64,000 bases of DNA from Filosporella fistucella (GCA_030077755.1 JAQJZZ010000013.1:1922001-1986000), one strand, 5' to 3'. Counted from the stretch's first letter, positions 1 to 11,210 are shown. Numbers and translations are program-made. The notes: generated by a model not told the origin, from the letters alone.

Positions 1-29
1 TTAGATTCCCGTTAATTTATATTAAATCT

Positions 30-560
30 ATCGCGAAATTAAGGATTATGTCAAAGAATTTAATAAATTCATAGCTTTAAATAAGGGTAAGGAGCTCATT
101 GGTACCAATAAGAGTTCTCTTATAATCTAATTAGCTAATTAGGGAATAAAGGATAGCTCTAATATTTTAAAGAGGGGTAATATAAATACTAAGGATATTC
201 TCACTTTTAAAGGATTTCCCATTATAAGTTTTCCTCCCCCTACTTATTAGTGCTTACTAATATCTTATAATTATACTTGCGTTTATATTAAAAGCACATG
301 GAATTTCATATTAAGCTTTAATAATTAACCTCTACTCGTGAGATTCTTAATACTAATGGTCTTAATGCTAAAAAGATCGCTATTCTTTAAGAATTAGTCT
401 AAGAGGTTAAGCGCTTCCATTTAGCTTATAAATATTAGGTATAACTCTTCCCTTAGCCTAAGATACTCTTGCTAATTACCTTATAGCATAATATTCATAA
501 TGAGCTTTCCCCTCCTAATATTAATAAAAATATCCCTAAAGGCATCCTCGCGATATTTTC
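30..560 (+). pseudogene. Unidentified RIP-degraded coding remnant
   Basis: Reading the plus strand through stops gives stretches with protein-like composition, for example EIKDYVKEFNKFIALNKG near 35-100 and ILNTNGLNAKKIAIL near 340-390, the second continuing after a stop into EVKRFHLAYKY. The strand is opposite to the adjacent chromovirus. I do not recognise the family; it is probably the edge of another transposable element that continues outside the window. Reading frame continuity is inferred, not seen. Confidence 0.4.
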
Positions 561-889
561 TTAAATTTAAATAGTTTTTAAGTAGCATTTAGGTGGCTTT
601 ATCTTTATTTTAAGATACCTTAGGCTATTCTTATTTTTGCCCTTAATAAAATAAAATGCTTTTTTACCTAAGTGCCAAATATATTTATGATATTCCTAAA
701 ATATGCCTTTATTCCTACTTTATTTTACTTATATTAGCTATTATTCCTAATTTATTTCCCGCTTTTTTAGGATTTTCCCTTCCTCTTCTTCTTTTTACCT
801 AATAGCTAAGAGGTTCCTTCCTAATTTACTTTAAGTAGCTTAACTTTATTATCCTATTCTTTTATAGGTAGCCTATAATTTTTAAGGTA

Positions 890-1260
890 CGCATTTAATA
901 TTTCCTTTACGTTTCTTAAATTTGGGTATATTAGGAGCTAGGTATTATAGTCTTTTAGCTATCCCTTTTATTTTATGAGATATCTTATATTTTTTATTTT
1001 ATTATCTTATATATGGTCTAAAATGGATTTTACTTCCTATTCCTGCTCATTTTCTTTATCTTTAAGCTCTAGTAGCTTACCCTCTTAATATTGCTTAAGC
1101 TCTTTTCCTTCCCTTTTATAATATGGCTCTAAAAGCAATACGTGAAATATATTATGCAATTTAGCGTAAATGCTTAAAAGCTTTAAATAATATGCAAATT
1201 CTCCTATTAGTTTAATCACCTAAAAAGGACCTATATACTTAGGTTAAAGTTTATTATATT
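890..1260 (-). pseudogene. Chromovirus C-terminal GPF/Y region and chromodomain remnant
   Basis: At about 1205-1250 the minus strand shows PKYIGPF, the GPF/Y module, followed by IYAKLHNIFHVLLLEPY, the conserved HNVFHVSLLEPY segment. Further on comes EVKSILDH and, after a gap, RYLIK*KG*LKDYNT*, matching the chromodomain pattern EVExILDHR...YLVKWKGWPxxxxTWEP with both Trp codons turned to stops (TGG to TAG/TAA, as RIP does). The chromodomain in this family directs integration to heterochromatin. Confidence 0.85.
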
Positions 1261-1499
1261 TTATTCTTAAATTCTTAATAGAGAGCATTATCCACTAATA
1301 AAGGGAATAATATTTATTTAGCCGTGATTTATTAAAATACTTTTCACGGCTTTCCTAAGCATGCTTTTAAAAACCTTTTAAGGCCTCTCGCTCTTTTTTT
1401 ATTAAATTTGCTCTTTCTCGCGTAGCTAATACCTCCTCCTTAATACCCCTAACCTTAGGATTCCATAATAGCTTAGGATTATATCCATAATATACCTTA

Positions 1500-2170
1500 A
1501 AAGGAATAGAACTAAAAACCGAGTAAATAGAATTATTATAGGTAAATTCGGTAAAGCTAAGTTAGTGCACCTAATTTAATTTTCTTATATTATAATAATA
1601 TCTTAGGTAGTATTTAAGTACCTAGTTTTATCTTTTTATTTACCCATTTATTTATAAATAAAATGTAATAAATAGCTTTTGCCTATTATATAAGTAAAAG
1701 CATAATATAGACTAAAAATTTAAAGTAAACACGCTGCCACGGTCCGAAATAATGCCTCTAAGGCACTTAAAAACCGAGAATACTCTTTCCTAAAGAAGTT
1801 TTGCTATTTCGAGAGCTATAATCTCCTTATTATATAGGATATATTTTGCCATCTTATAATATTTATAAACTATTATAAGGATGCTATTAAGGATCTTTCT
1901 ATTTAGGCCTTTCATAGGCGGAAGTCCTATAATAAAATCTATGGTAATTTCTTATTATAATTATATTAGTTATAAGGGTGTTTAAAGCAACCCATAAGGA
2001 GCATGTCTCTTTGCTTTACTCCTCTAGTATATAATATATTCTCTAATATATTCTCTCACATTAGATTCCATTTATTCCTAGTGATAATATTTACGGAATA
2101 GCTCTAAAGTCTTTTCTATACCATAGTGCCCTGCCAAAGGGTTATTATAATAAAGTTTTATAACTTCTTG
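1500..2170 (-). pseudogene. Chromovirus integrase remnant
   Basis: At about 2040-2130 the minus strand reads NPLAGHYGIEKTLELFRKYYH, the HHCC zinc-binding start of gypsy integrases. At about 1700-1765 comes GIISDRGSVFTLNF, the second-Asp motif of the DDE core (GIISDRGSVFTSxFW). Between them ILIIVYKYYKMAKYI matches the usual AILVVVDRLTKMAHFI strand. It is broken by stops. Lower coordinates (about 1380-1460) still read WNPKVRGIKEEVLATRERAN, the typical linker between the integrase core and the C-terminal region. Confidence 0.9.
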
Positions 2171-2939
2171 CCTTAACGCTTAATTATTTAATATATAAAT
2201 TCTATTTTTCCACCTAATAGCACCCTAATTATTAATTATTTAGGTCCTAAAATCTTAAAGCGGGTTCTTACATTTTCTCCTAAATTTATATATAATGCAT
2301 TTCTTATTATTGGTCTAAGCCATCTTAATAAGTACCCTAAGAGGTGTTTAAAGAAGTGCTAATATAGTGGCTAAGCGAGTTATTATATTTATCCATAAAC
2401 GTAAGAGAAGCAATTTATAACCTGCTATTCCCTAGCATAATATATTAAAATACGTATAATTGCCTTTATTAATAGGCTTAAATAAATCTATAGATAGATT
2501 ATCTAAGGGGCCTATTATAGCCGTTCCTAAGGACGCCTCATTATCCTCCCCTTAAGGTTTCCAGGTGCCTTTGCTCTACTCTATTTATATAAAATATAGC
2601 TTATTTTCTTTAATCATTTTAATAGCTCTATTCTCCGGCTATATCGGTCTCATAGACCTGATTATTGCCGCGAAGCCGCCGGCCAACTTATTTTAAAAAG
2701 TAAGTAATTATAATTATAGATTTAAGAAGGTCTTATTTATATTAGCCTCCTTCTTATAATTAGGACGCCTGCTAGGCGCGTCCGCCGGGTTTAAGGAACC
2801 TTTCCGGTATATAATCTTAAAATTATATATAAATAAATATATTGCCTATCTGGCTTATCTTCCTTTTAAGTACTTTGCGTTTATCTAATATTTAAGGTTA
2901 TAATAATCTATAATTACCTTAACCGTATAAATGGTACCT

Positions 2940-3150
2940 TTAAGATAGTGTCGCTACTCCTTAAAGCTTTTAATAATAGCTAGCATCTCTTTATTATATG
3001 TGGCGTAATTTAGCTTAGCTTAGTTTAATTTTCTCGAAAAGAACGCTATTGGCTTCTAATATTCCTTTATATTACCGTCCCTCACCTATTATGAGAGCGT
3101 GCTAGCTATAGCGAATCCGGAGGCATTTATCTCTAATCTAATCCTCTTAA
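2940..3150 (-). pseudogene. Chromovirus RNase H remnant
   Basis: The minus strand reads ANASGFAIASTLS, a decayed form of the TDASGxAIGAVLSQ start of gypsy RNase H, and then PIAFFSRKLN and LNYATYNKEMLAII, matching the PIAFxSRKLxxAExNYxxxDKEMLAII block. It sits immediately after the RT remnant in element orientation, as expected. Stops and substitutions at conserved acidic positions make it non-functional. Confidence 0.9.
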
Positions 3151-3539
3151 AGGAATCGAAATGGAGTAGGAAAGGCGCTTTATAAAAGGCTTTTTTAAGC
3201 GTACTAAAGCTCATAATAGCTTTAGGAATATAGATGAAAGGTTTTGTTTTTATATTATTCTTTATTCCCTTTAAGGAATTGGTAAGGCTTATAGCTAGGT
3301 TAGAATATCCATGAATAAACCTTTAATAAAAGTTATAAAATCCTAAAAAGATCTAGATTTCCTTATAGGATTCTGGCATAGGCTAGTCCGCTATGGTCTA
3401 AAGCCTTATAGGGTTTAGATAAATACCATTTATAGCTATAATAAACCCTAAGAATTTAATAGTCTTAATTTCAAATTCGTATTTACTAAGTTTTATAAAT
3501 AGAGCATGCTTCCTGAGTCTCTAGAGAACCTTATAAATG

Positions 3540-3780
3540 TATTTAGGATGCTATAAGGGATCCTTTAAATAAATTAAAATATTATCCAAGTATATAATTA
3601 TAAAATTATTTAATATTCCTAATATAGCACTATTAATATAAGCCTGGAAAGTTGCTAATGCATTTATTAGCCCGAAGGGCATTACCTAATATTTAAAGTA
3701 ACTATAACGGGTCTTAAAAGCAATCTTTTAAATATCTTCCTCTTATATCTTTATTTAATAATACGCATTTTTAAGATTTA
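3540..3780 (-). pseudogene. Chromovirus reverse transcriptase remnant
   Basis: Minus-strand translation gives FKTRYSYFKY then VMPFGL and ATFQAYINSAI (about 3620-3735), matching the highly conserved gypsy RT block TRYGxxEYxVMPFGLxNAPATFQ. At about 3555-3610 comes YLDNILIYLKD, the YLDDIL catalytic box with its second Asp changed to Asn. The Asp loss and the surrounding stops show the polymerase is dead. Confidence 0.9.
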
Positions 3781-4639
3781 ATTTCGTGAAAATCTTCGCA
3801 TTAATTAAGTAATTAAGGGTTTTATTTATTAAGGGCAAAGGATGCCGGTTTTTAATAATAACCTTATTAAGACCTTAATAGTTTATATATAATCTAATTC
3901 CCTTATCCTTCTTTAAAATAAATAGGATTAAGGCACCTATAGGGCTTTTAAATGGCCTAATCCATCCTTTTTTTAATGCATTTTTAAGGTATATTTTAAG
4001 GGCCATAAGTTAAGGTTTAGAGAGGTTATATAAGGGCTTATAAGGAACCTGCCCATTGGTTTTAATAGCATATTTATAACCTCATTCAAATATAATAGCG
4101 CTATTTAAGTCAAATACGTCTTTAAACTCGGCTAAATATTTTAGCAATTAGACTTCCTTCTTTTTATTAATAATATATACTCGGAGGGATATAAGTGCTA
4201 TTTCGGCATTAATATTATATCTCTTAAGACAAGTGCATTTCCCTTAATAATTTTAAAGATAATCGCATTCGTTTGCCTTTATAATAAATAAAGCTTATGG
4301 CTCTAGGGTATTATTAATAGCTAGAATAATATTAAACTCCTTTATAAATAAAATTTTAATATTATTTTAATCCTTAATATAAGCTTAGCGAGAGCTAGCC
4401 CAATTATATAACCTTATACCCTTTAGGCAGAATTAGTTATATCTTAGGATTAGCTTATATCCACTCTTTTTAAACTTATAAAGCCTTATTTTAAACTCCT
4501 TAGTGGTTCCTTAAGAGTCCCTTGCCTTAATAATTACATTATAGGCTTTAATTACCTAAAAACTACCTTTACCCATTATGCTAAACTAGATATTATAATG
4601 GGCTAAAGGCACTATTCCTAACCTTTAGGCTTTATAAAT

Positions 4640-4975
4640 ATTAATAAAGGAATTATTTACACTCGTATTAACGAGTGCCTCCAGGGTACCTTTAGCCCCT
4701 ATTATAGTCTATAATAACTTAATAACAATTATTAAACGCTTATATAATTCGCTATTAAGCCCTTTGGCGCTTAAGACTTAATAGGAGCTTTTCCCGAATT
4801 CCTTAAGGAATTTTCTCTTTTAATGGCAGCTAGCCTCTTAGTAGCTCGGAGGTTCCATTTAGCCTCCTATAATTTTGCTTTTTCTAAGTTGGCTTTTACC
4901 CATTTAGCTCTATTTAGGCAAATAGGGCTACTTATAAGGTGGCCCTTTTATTTATATAAATAGCAGGTTACCTTA
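4640..4975 (-). pseudogene. Chromovirus gag zinc knuckle and protease-like remnant
   Basis: At 4918-4975 the minus strand reads CYLYK*KGHLISSPIC, a decayed CCHC knuckle (C-x2-C-x3-GH-x4-C type) in which the second Cys has become Tyr and a stop has appeared. Downstream at about 4640-4690 comes ALVNTSVNNSFI, which resembles the ALVDSGATxxFI active site of retroviral-type aspartic proteases with the catalytic DSG lost. Spacing and order match the gag-protease junction of gypsy elements. Confidence 0.75.
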
Positions 4976-6739
4976 AAGAGAGGCTTCCGGTCGCTATAAG
5001 ATATGCTTATAAAATTGCTTAATAAGGCGGAGGAAGCGTTTCTTTTCTAATAGTTATAATCTTGCTAGGGCCATTAAGAGGCTCCTAAAGAGTTCCTCTT
5101 AGGCTTCTTGCCCTTATAATCACGTCTTTTTTTAGACTCATCGCTATTCTTATACTTACGCTTATTTCGGCTTATAATACTATTTATTCTTTTTACTAGG
5201 ATCTTAGCCTTTTAAGCGGCCATTTATTAGCTAAGGATAATATCCGGTATTATATTTATAATTATAATTTGCATTTTTTTAATTAATGTCTCATTTATAA
5301 GGGCAAGCTTAAGGGTAGCTATTCTTTTAAACTCTTCTCAATTTCCGGAGAGGTTTTATTCTAGTAACTCTATCCTTTTTATTAATTGCATAATAGTCTT
5401 ATTAGGCCTTTATTTTAGCCCTTACAATTTTTTATAGGCCTTAGCACTATGCTCCTTATTACTTTATATAATATCTAAACTCTAGCGTTTAAAGTTATCC
5501 TAGGCTATTAAAAGGCCCCGGCGATCTTAATATTTATTACTAAAAATGGACTAGTGCTTTATAAGTAAGCAACCTATCTTAAACTTTTAAATTATAGTAT
5601 TTACACGTTTCTTATAAGAGTTATATAAACTCGGCTAATTATTAAAGACTAGCTTAAAGGCATTAAAGAAGGCCCGGTATTCCCTAGGATTCTTGCCTTT
5701 ATAAAAAGGTGAAAAGGTTGCCTTTTTCTTTATTTTAAAGGAGAGGTTTACTTTTCGCTCCTAATCCATTTGCGGCCATATATGGTTACTTATAGGAGCC
5801 TTAAAGCCACTATTCTTAGCATATGGATTATGAATATATATGGGCAATTATATTATAGGGCCGTAATTGGCGCCCGTTTTTATAATAGGATAGTGTGCAT
5901 AAGTAATAAATAAAGTGTTATTAAGGCCTACTCGATTACTTATAAGGTTATCCTTAGGGTTTATAAACCTAATATATAACCGACCTTGAGATATAAATCC
6001 TCTATTAAAGATAATAGCTTTATATATTTGCCTATCACGGTTGGTACTTTCTTTAAGGCGTCTAATAGCCTACTTTAATTCATTAATTATAATCTTTTAA
6101 GTATATAACGCGTTAAGTCGAGCTATGTCCCTCTTATAATATTCTTAGAGAGTGGATATAGGAATAGGGGTAGGAATATGAGAGGGCTCTTAGGAAGCCC
6201 TTAAAAGGGCACTAGTCATCTCCACGTCTTCTTACTCTTACTCGGGCTAATAGCCTTTATTTGCCATATTAATAACCTAGGACTTAATCCTATTAGTGTA
6301 TTTATTAGGAGTTTCGTCTTCCTTAGCAGCAGTCCTAAGGACTTTTATAATAACCGTCCTAAATAATTCGCTATTATGGTTCTTAGTAATCTAAGAAGAG
6401 GCTTATTGGCGAGTTATAACATTAATAGCACGCGCGGCGGCGCTAGTAATAATAAGGTTATTAATAAATATAATATTAATAATTAAAAGGTTAATAAATT
6501 ATACTCCCGTCCTTAAAGGCAAAGAGTTTAAAATATGAGACGTATAAATAGGAGGCAATTTAACGAGTAGAATAAGTTATATTCTAATATGAGACTAAAC
6601 TCTAGCCTTTTAAAATGCTAGAGTTAGACTATTTAAGGGGTGCTTAAGGGGTTCTTATAAACTACCGAATATAACCGAATAGTCGAGGTCATATAAAATT
6701 ATAATTCCAATTATATACTTAATAAGAAGAATATAAAAA

Positions 6740-7120
6740 TATACTTGGTATTTTATATTTCCTTCCTTAAACTAGCATTACCAAGGGCACTACTTGCCCC
6801 TAATACCGAGATAAAACTAATTAACCCGCTTATAAAATATAAAGTAAAGGAAATTTTAGATTATAAAATAATTAATAAGACTATTAAGTATTTAATTAAA
6901 TAAAAAGATTACCCATACTTAAAAAATATATGGGAACCTAATTTAAACCTCTATTACCCTAAATTCCTTAATAAATTTTATTAATAAAGCTTAAATTTGC
7001 TTAAAAAGCTTTATTAAAGAGGTTAGGTAGCGTTATAATATTAAAAGGGGTAGAGATAAGAGCCTCGAGCCTAAAGGCAAGGAATTAATTATTAGGAAAA
7101 GGTTTTAAGGACTCCGGAAC
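6740..7120 (+). mobile_element. Second chromovirus 3' fragment with chromodomain, opposite strand
   Basis: The plus strand reads VFYISFLKLALPRA near 6750-6790 (compare VFHVSLLKPA) and then YKVKEILDYKIINKTIKYLIK*KDYPYLKNIWEP in pieces between about 6838 and 6945, a clear chromodomain with a Trp-to-stop change. Orientation is opposite to the large element at 860-6600, so this is a separate insertion, perhaps the host element into which the other landed. It is heavily RIP-mutated and carries no open frame. Confidence 0.8.
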
Positions 7121-7660
7121 TAATATAAGTTTTAAGGGAAAAATAAGAAGAAATTTCCAAGGAACCGTTTTATTATATATAAAACGATAAATAGGACTAA
7201 AATTAATCTTATAATAATTACCATTATTATAATAACATTTTTACTTTATATACATATACTTAAAATAATATTAGGAAATAGAGAGGTTTAAAAAATAATG
7301 CCGCGAAAGGCTATAATAATATAAATAAGGAGTAATTAGGCGAATAGAATTTTTAATATATAAAGCAAGGGCAATACGCTTTTTCTTTTTTCTTTAAGCC
7401 TTATTAAAAGCGTTATTATTTTATTAAAAAGATATAATATTTAAGAAGAATAACCGTTAATAGCTAATAGGATTTTTAATATAATATAAATATAAGGGAC
7501 CATGCTAAACCTAAAAGGGGGATAATATTATAGTTATAGGATTATTATAATAATAAAATAAAATATATGCTATCTCTTAATAATTCTAAGAACCGCGTAA
7601 GGAAATGTTACGGGAAAGCAATCATATAATAAATCCCTAAATCCTTATAAGCGAAATAAT

Positions 7661-7706
7661 AAAGGGGAATCCACGGATTTAACCTAAAGGGATTCACGGA
7701 TTTAAT
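7661..7706. repeat. Imperfect direct repeat, about 25 bp unit
   Basis: Two tandem copies of a unit reading AAAGGGGAATCCACGGATTT and AAAGGGATTCACGGATTTAA lie next to each other inside the AT island. They could be part of a decayed LTR or 3' untranslated region of the plus-strand chromovirus fragment. No function is visible. Confidence 0.55.
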
Positions 7707-8515
7707 TAAGAATAGAGGTTTTATATAAGACTAGCACTTTTATTATTAGATAAGAGCTTTATGCTTAACTTTAAATAATATTCTTTATATTTAATAATAT
7801 TATAATTAAAACGTCTTTGTAATATACCTATCCCTTACCTAAAACCATTATACGAGCACCGGCCTATATAGCAACCGTTATATAGGAAGTAAGAAGAAGA
7901 AAGTAGGAAGTGAGAAGAAGAAAGATAATATATTTTAAGAGCAATACACGGGACAATATACTCGGCATGAGCGAGCTAGCTAAGCTACCCTACGTGTGTG
8001 TGTGTGCAACAATTTTATTAAATCGAAATTAATAAAGTTATTATTAGGGTTTTATTAAAACTATTTTATATAAAAAATTTAAAAAAAAGTTTATATAATA
8101 ATAAGTAAAATATTTAGGATTAATAATACTTAATACTTTAAAAGATATAAATAAATTTTTATTATAAAATAGCTTATATTTTAATTATTATATAATAATT
8201 ATTAAGAATATATTTGTTCTAAATTTTTATCGATTTTGTTACACGGAATAGATAGCATTTTTATGCGAAAAGATCAAGTTTCCCTAGCGTCGCTAAAGTA
8301 AACCGTAATCTGCACGCTCTTCAACCCCTTCCCTCGACTGTATTTCGCAAGCCAGCCCCTGACATAAGCGAAGCCGATGTAGTCGAGACTTGCCTACCCA
8401 TTTTCTGTCTCAACCTTTCTTCAATGCCGGCTGTCAGTTGAAAAGTTTTCATTTCGATTCTTCAACTTCTGCAATTTGTGTGAGCTGAAGTTAACCAAAA
8501 CAAGTTATATCCACG

Positions 8516-9622
8516 ATGGTACTAAAGCTCTCATTTGCTTGTTGGGATTATGATCGAATAAAGGCGATTGAGGATGGAAGGGTCCGTGTGGAAGGGATTG
8601 ACCTGACTTTTCTCAATTATCGTGTAGAAGAGACGTAAAGCGAATCCAATGATGGTCACTCCAAATCTAGCTGACTGATTCTACGTAGATTCTACCGCCA
8701 GCTGCGCTTTCAGGAATTCGACATATCGGAACTCTCCTTATCTTCTTATGTGATGACACTGAACGAGGAGAATCCAAAGTTTATTGCGATACCAGTGTTC
8801 CCGTCTCGTTTCTTTCGACACCAGTCCATGTACATCAACCTCGATGCCAAAATCGAGAAACCTCAAGATCTAAAGGGTAGAAAGATAGGCATTCCTGAGT
8901 ACCAAAGTGAGTCATTTGAGCGTCTGTTGCATAACATGAGAGTAATAAAACATCTGCCAGTGACCGCTGCAGTATGGCAAAGAGGCATCATGGAGGAAGA
9001 GTTTGGTGTCCCGATCGAGAGCGTTAAATTTTTTACTGGAGCAATTGAGCCATCGAAACACGAGAGGCGCAGTAAAATTCCACATACCCTACCACCCGGA
9101 ATCAGCGTGACACAGATTCGGCAGGGCCAGAACCTGAGCCAGATGTTGGCAGATGGAGAAATTGATGCCATTTTCAGCGCGACGAAACCTTCGTCTTTTT
9201 ACAGCTCAAGCAAAGTCGGGTACCTTTTTCCAAATTTTAAAGAAGTCGAAGCGGAATACTATCAACGGACCAAAATACTCCCGATCATGCACGTCGTTGC
9301 ATTAAAGCGCTCTGTTTATGATGCCAACCCTTGGATTGCAAAGGCGCTGACCAAAGCGTTCTCGAAGGCACTAGAAATTGGCTACGAGCCCCTAGAGGAG
9401 CGCGCTGCTTTGAGGTATATGCTACCATGGCTAGAGCATCATGTCGAAGAAACGAAGAGGCTTATGGGTGGAGATGCAAGATGGTGGAAGGACGGCTTTG
9501 AGGAGAATAAGCATGTGCTGTCCAAATTTCTCGACTATCACTTTCGTCAGGGCCTCTCTAAACGAAGATACGAGCCAGAGGAACTCTTTGCGCCCCCTGC
9601 ATTAGAAACCTTTGCTGTATAA
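8516..9622 (+). CDS. 4,5-dihydroxyphthalate decarboxylase-like protein (PBP fold)
   Basis: Two exons, 8516-8634 and 8689-9622, with a 54-bp intron (GTAAAG..GTAG) give 350 aa. The spliced join reads YRVEETFYRQLRFQEFDISE, the VEETFxRMxxxxEFDxSE motif typical of bacterial 4,5-dihydroxyphthalate decarboxylases (Pht5 type), and is followed by SLSSYV, IPVFPSRFFRHQSMYIN and KGRKIGIPEYQ. The C-terminal half has ANPWIAKALTKAF. The family has a periplasmic-binding-protein fold and in bacteria decarboxylates 4,5-dihydroxyphthalate to protocatechuate; full length is present and there is no signal peptide, so a cytosolic enzyme is likely. Without the intron the first 39 residues would be lost. It starts only about 265 bp from the RIP island and is followed by a TAXI-like gene and an FAD monooxygenase, which suggests aromatic-acid metabolism. 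The exact substrate is inference. Confidence 0.88.
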
Positions 9623-10145
9623 ATATAACATGCGGAAATGTCTGAACTGGCTATGTAAACTCAGAAACCGCCAGCAAACTTTTAGTATTTATTTAGAAAT
9701 TATATAGAGCAAGAATATTATATATATTATTTCCGAGCGCTAGAAGGAATTCTGATTTTCGAAAGAGATGCCTTGACCTTGTGTCTTCCAAAATGTTTTA
9801 GGCAACTAGATGACTCGACAGTACACGTTATCGTAGTCGAGATATCTCGATGGTCTTTACTCCTTGGTTCTCACAATTCGGTCATTGAACAAGGCAAGGG
9901 TGATTACAATTCAGTTATTAGTATCAGTTGGAAATAATTTACAATATAGTCGAGCACTACAATTCTTCTCTAGAAATCCATTATATTTGTTTATTTGCCG
10001 GTCCTTGTTATGTAAGAGCGTGGTAGGTCATTACAAGGTAGCATTCTGCGACGCTTATCACTCTCGTCATGAAAAAGTCCTCAACGCTTCCCGTGGCCCT
10101 CTTGGATGACCACAGAACTCAGACCCTGCTTTTTGGGCGCGACAA
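9623..10145. other. Convergent intergenic spacer, no gene seen
   Basis: 523 bp between the 3' ends of the decarboxylase-like and TAXI-like genes. It holds an AT-rich patch around 9690-9735. Short open stretches here lack homology or codon character. It probably carries the two 3' untranslated regions. Confidence 0.6.
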
Positions 10146-11210
10146 TCACAAATAACCATACTCACGGTAGAATCTCTCAGCTCCGGGATGTAATGGGAAA
10201 ACGGTTTTGGCCATCTCTCTCGGATCCAGGGGCCAACTGATTGGCGACCTGTCTTTTGGAAAGCTGTGGTAATTGACCTCGATCTTGGCTTTCTTCATCA
10301 CCAAAATCCAGGCGATGAGGTAAGCGACTTCATCTGACAGATCCTCGCGACACATGAGGAGGAAATCCAAGAACTCGAGAGCTGGGATCTCCTCCTTGAG
10401 GTTTTTGAAGTAATCGGCTGGGATTGTCCCTGCACCCAGTCCAGTATGGTTTTCGATAGTTGTTAATGCGTCCTTCTCGGCGGGTAGAATGACAAAGGCC
10501 CGAGGCCCGTCGATCAACTCTGTCCACCAGGGTGTCATCAAAGCTTCGTTTATAACTGCATTGAATCCAAGCTTCGGGTCTTGACATGGGACAAGACACT
10601 CCTCTGGTCTATTCGCATACACCACCTCTCCACCCCAAGATTTGATGGTTTCAACCGAGACTCCGTGTGCCTCGAGGTAGCGATGGCAGACGAAGCCAAT
10701 GGGAGACTCTCCATCTGGCCCGAGTATGATCTTGAGCTTCGGTTTCTTCTCTCGGAGATCTTGAAAGGTCTTGCACCCCAAGGCCGGGTCCAAGGCCAAG
10801 ATCATGCGATCATTTTGAGGAATCGTTGCAATGGCCCTCAAGTGTGGTGCGGGTCGTCGTCCCTCGAAGAGACGGGTTCCTGTCAGGGCGTCCTGGAACA
10901 GCTTGACTGGTGTATTGATAGCAATATCGGCGAATCCGGAAGCGATTTGATCAGTGATTTCCATGCCACCACCGCCGACACTCCAAATGCAGGTTCTGCT
11001 TCCTGGCCCACAGCGCTCGGTGAGCTCTTGGGTGATGAAAGCCATGAGCCGGTGGAAATTGGCATGACCCCAGTCACCGATGCAGCGAACTGTCACAGAG
11101 CGATCAATGGTCGGCTCATCTTTTCCTACCAAGGTTGCGACAGGGCCGTCACTTGGAGTGTCTCGACCTTTCCAATCGACGGCTGATGCTATCGGTACTG
11201 GTGTTGCCAT
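10146..11210 (-). CDS. TAXI-family TRAP solute-binding-like protein, no signal peptide
   Basis: Single-exon protein of 354 aa beginning MATPVPIASAVDW. I chose this ATG because the 70 codons upstream are low in protein character and the family match starts soon after it. The sequence VTVRCIGDWGHANFHRLMAF, the glycine run WSVGGGGMEITDQIASGFAD, and the C-terminal FPLHPGAERFYREYGYL fit the TAXI branch of TRAP transporter substrate-binding proteins (NMT1/PBP-like fold); the terminal HPGAxxFYxExG is characteristic. In bacteria such proteins are secreted to the periplasm and feed membrane permeases. Here there is no N-terminal hydrophobic segment, no DctQM partner, and the host is a fungus, so an intracellular enzyme or binding protein is more plausible. 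It converges with the decarboxylase-like gene, which shares the fold superfamily, and diverges from the FAD monooxygenase. Function unknown. Confidence 0.85.
   Translation of the reverse strand: MATPVPIASAVDWKGRDTPSDGPVATLVGKDEPTIDRSVTVRCIGDWGHANFHRLMAFITQELTERCGPGSRTCIWSVGGGGMEITDQIASGFADIAINTPVKLFQDALTGTRLFEGRRPAPHLRAIATIPQNDRMILALDPALGCKTFQDLREKKPKLKIILGPDGESPIGFVCHRYLEAHGVSVETIKSWGGEVVYANRPEECLVPCQDPKLGFNAVINEALMTPWWTELIDGPRAFVILPAEKDALTTIENHTGLGAGTIPADYFKNLKEEIPALEFLDFLLMCREDLSDEVAYLIAWILVMKKAKIEVNYHSFPKDRSPISWPLDPREMAKTVFPLHPGAERFYREYGYL

Larger units (their letters stand above)
860..6600 (-). mobile_element. Dead Ty3/gypsy chromovirus (RIP-mutated)
   Basis: On the minus strand, from high to low coordinate, remnants appear in the order of a Ty3/gypsy pol: gag-type zinc knuckle, protease-like segment, reverse transcriptase, RNase H, integrase zinc-binding region and DDE core, then a C-terminal chromodomain. 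That order and the terminal chromodomain define the chromovirus lineage. Every domain carries in-frame stops, and many changes fit C-to-T or G-to-A decay, such as YLDN in place of YLDD at the polymerase active site. Limits are approximate because LTRs were not found; about 5.7 kb agrees with the usual internal length of such elements. Confidence 0.9.
1..8250. repeat. RIP-degraded AT-rich transposon island
   Basis: About 8.2 kb of very AT-rich DNA dominated by TA, TAA and TTA, with CA and TG dinucleotides scarce and no open frame of useful length. This is the composition left by repeat-induced point mutation in filamentous ascomycetes. Stops interrupt every frame, yet retrotransposon protein motifs can still be read through them. 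Composition returns to normal abruptly near 8225-8260, just before the first intact gene. The island holds at least one minus-strand chromovirus and a plus-strand fragment of another element, listed separately. I could not delimit LTRs. Confidence 0.93.

Noticed and set aside
7981..8010. GTGTGTGTG run considered as telomere- or origin-related
   Set aside because: A short dinucleotide microsatellite without TTAGGG repeats; no further support.
10581..11186. 201-codon open frame on the plus strand
   Set aside because: Lies wholly antisense to the TAXI-like gene, which has clear family motifs; the frame is a shadow.
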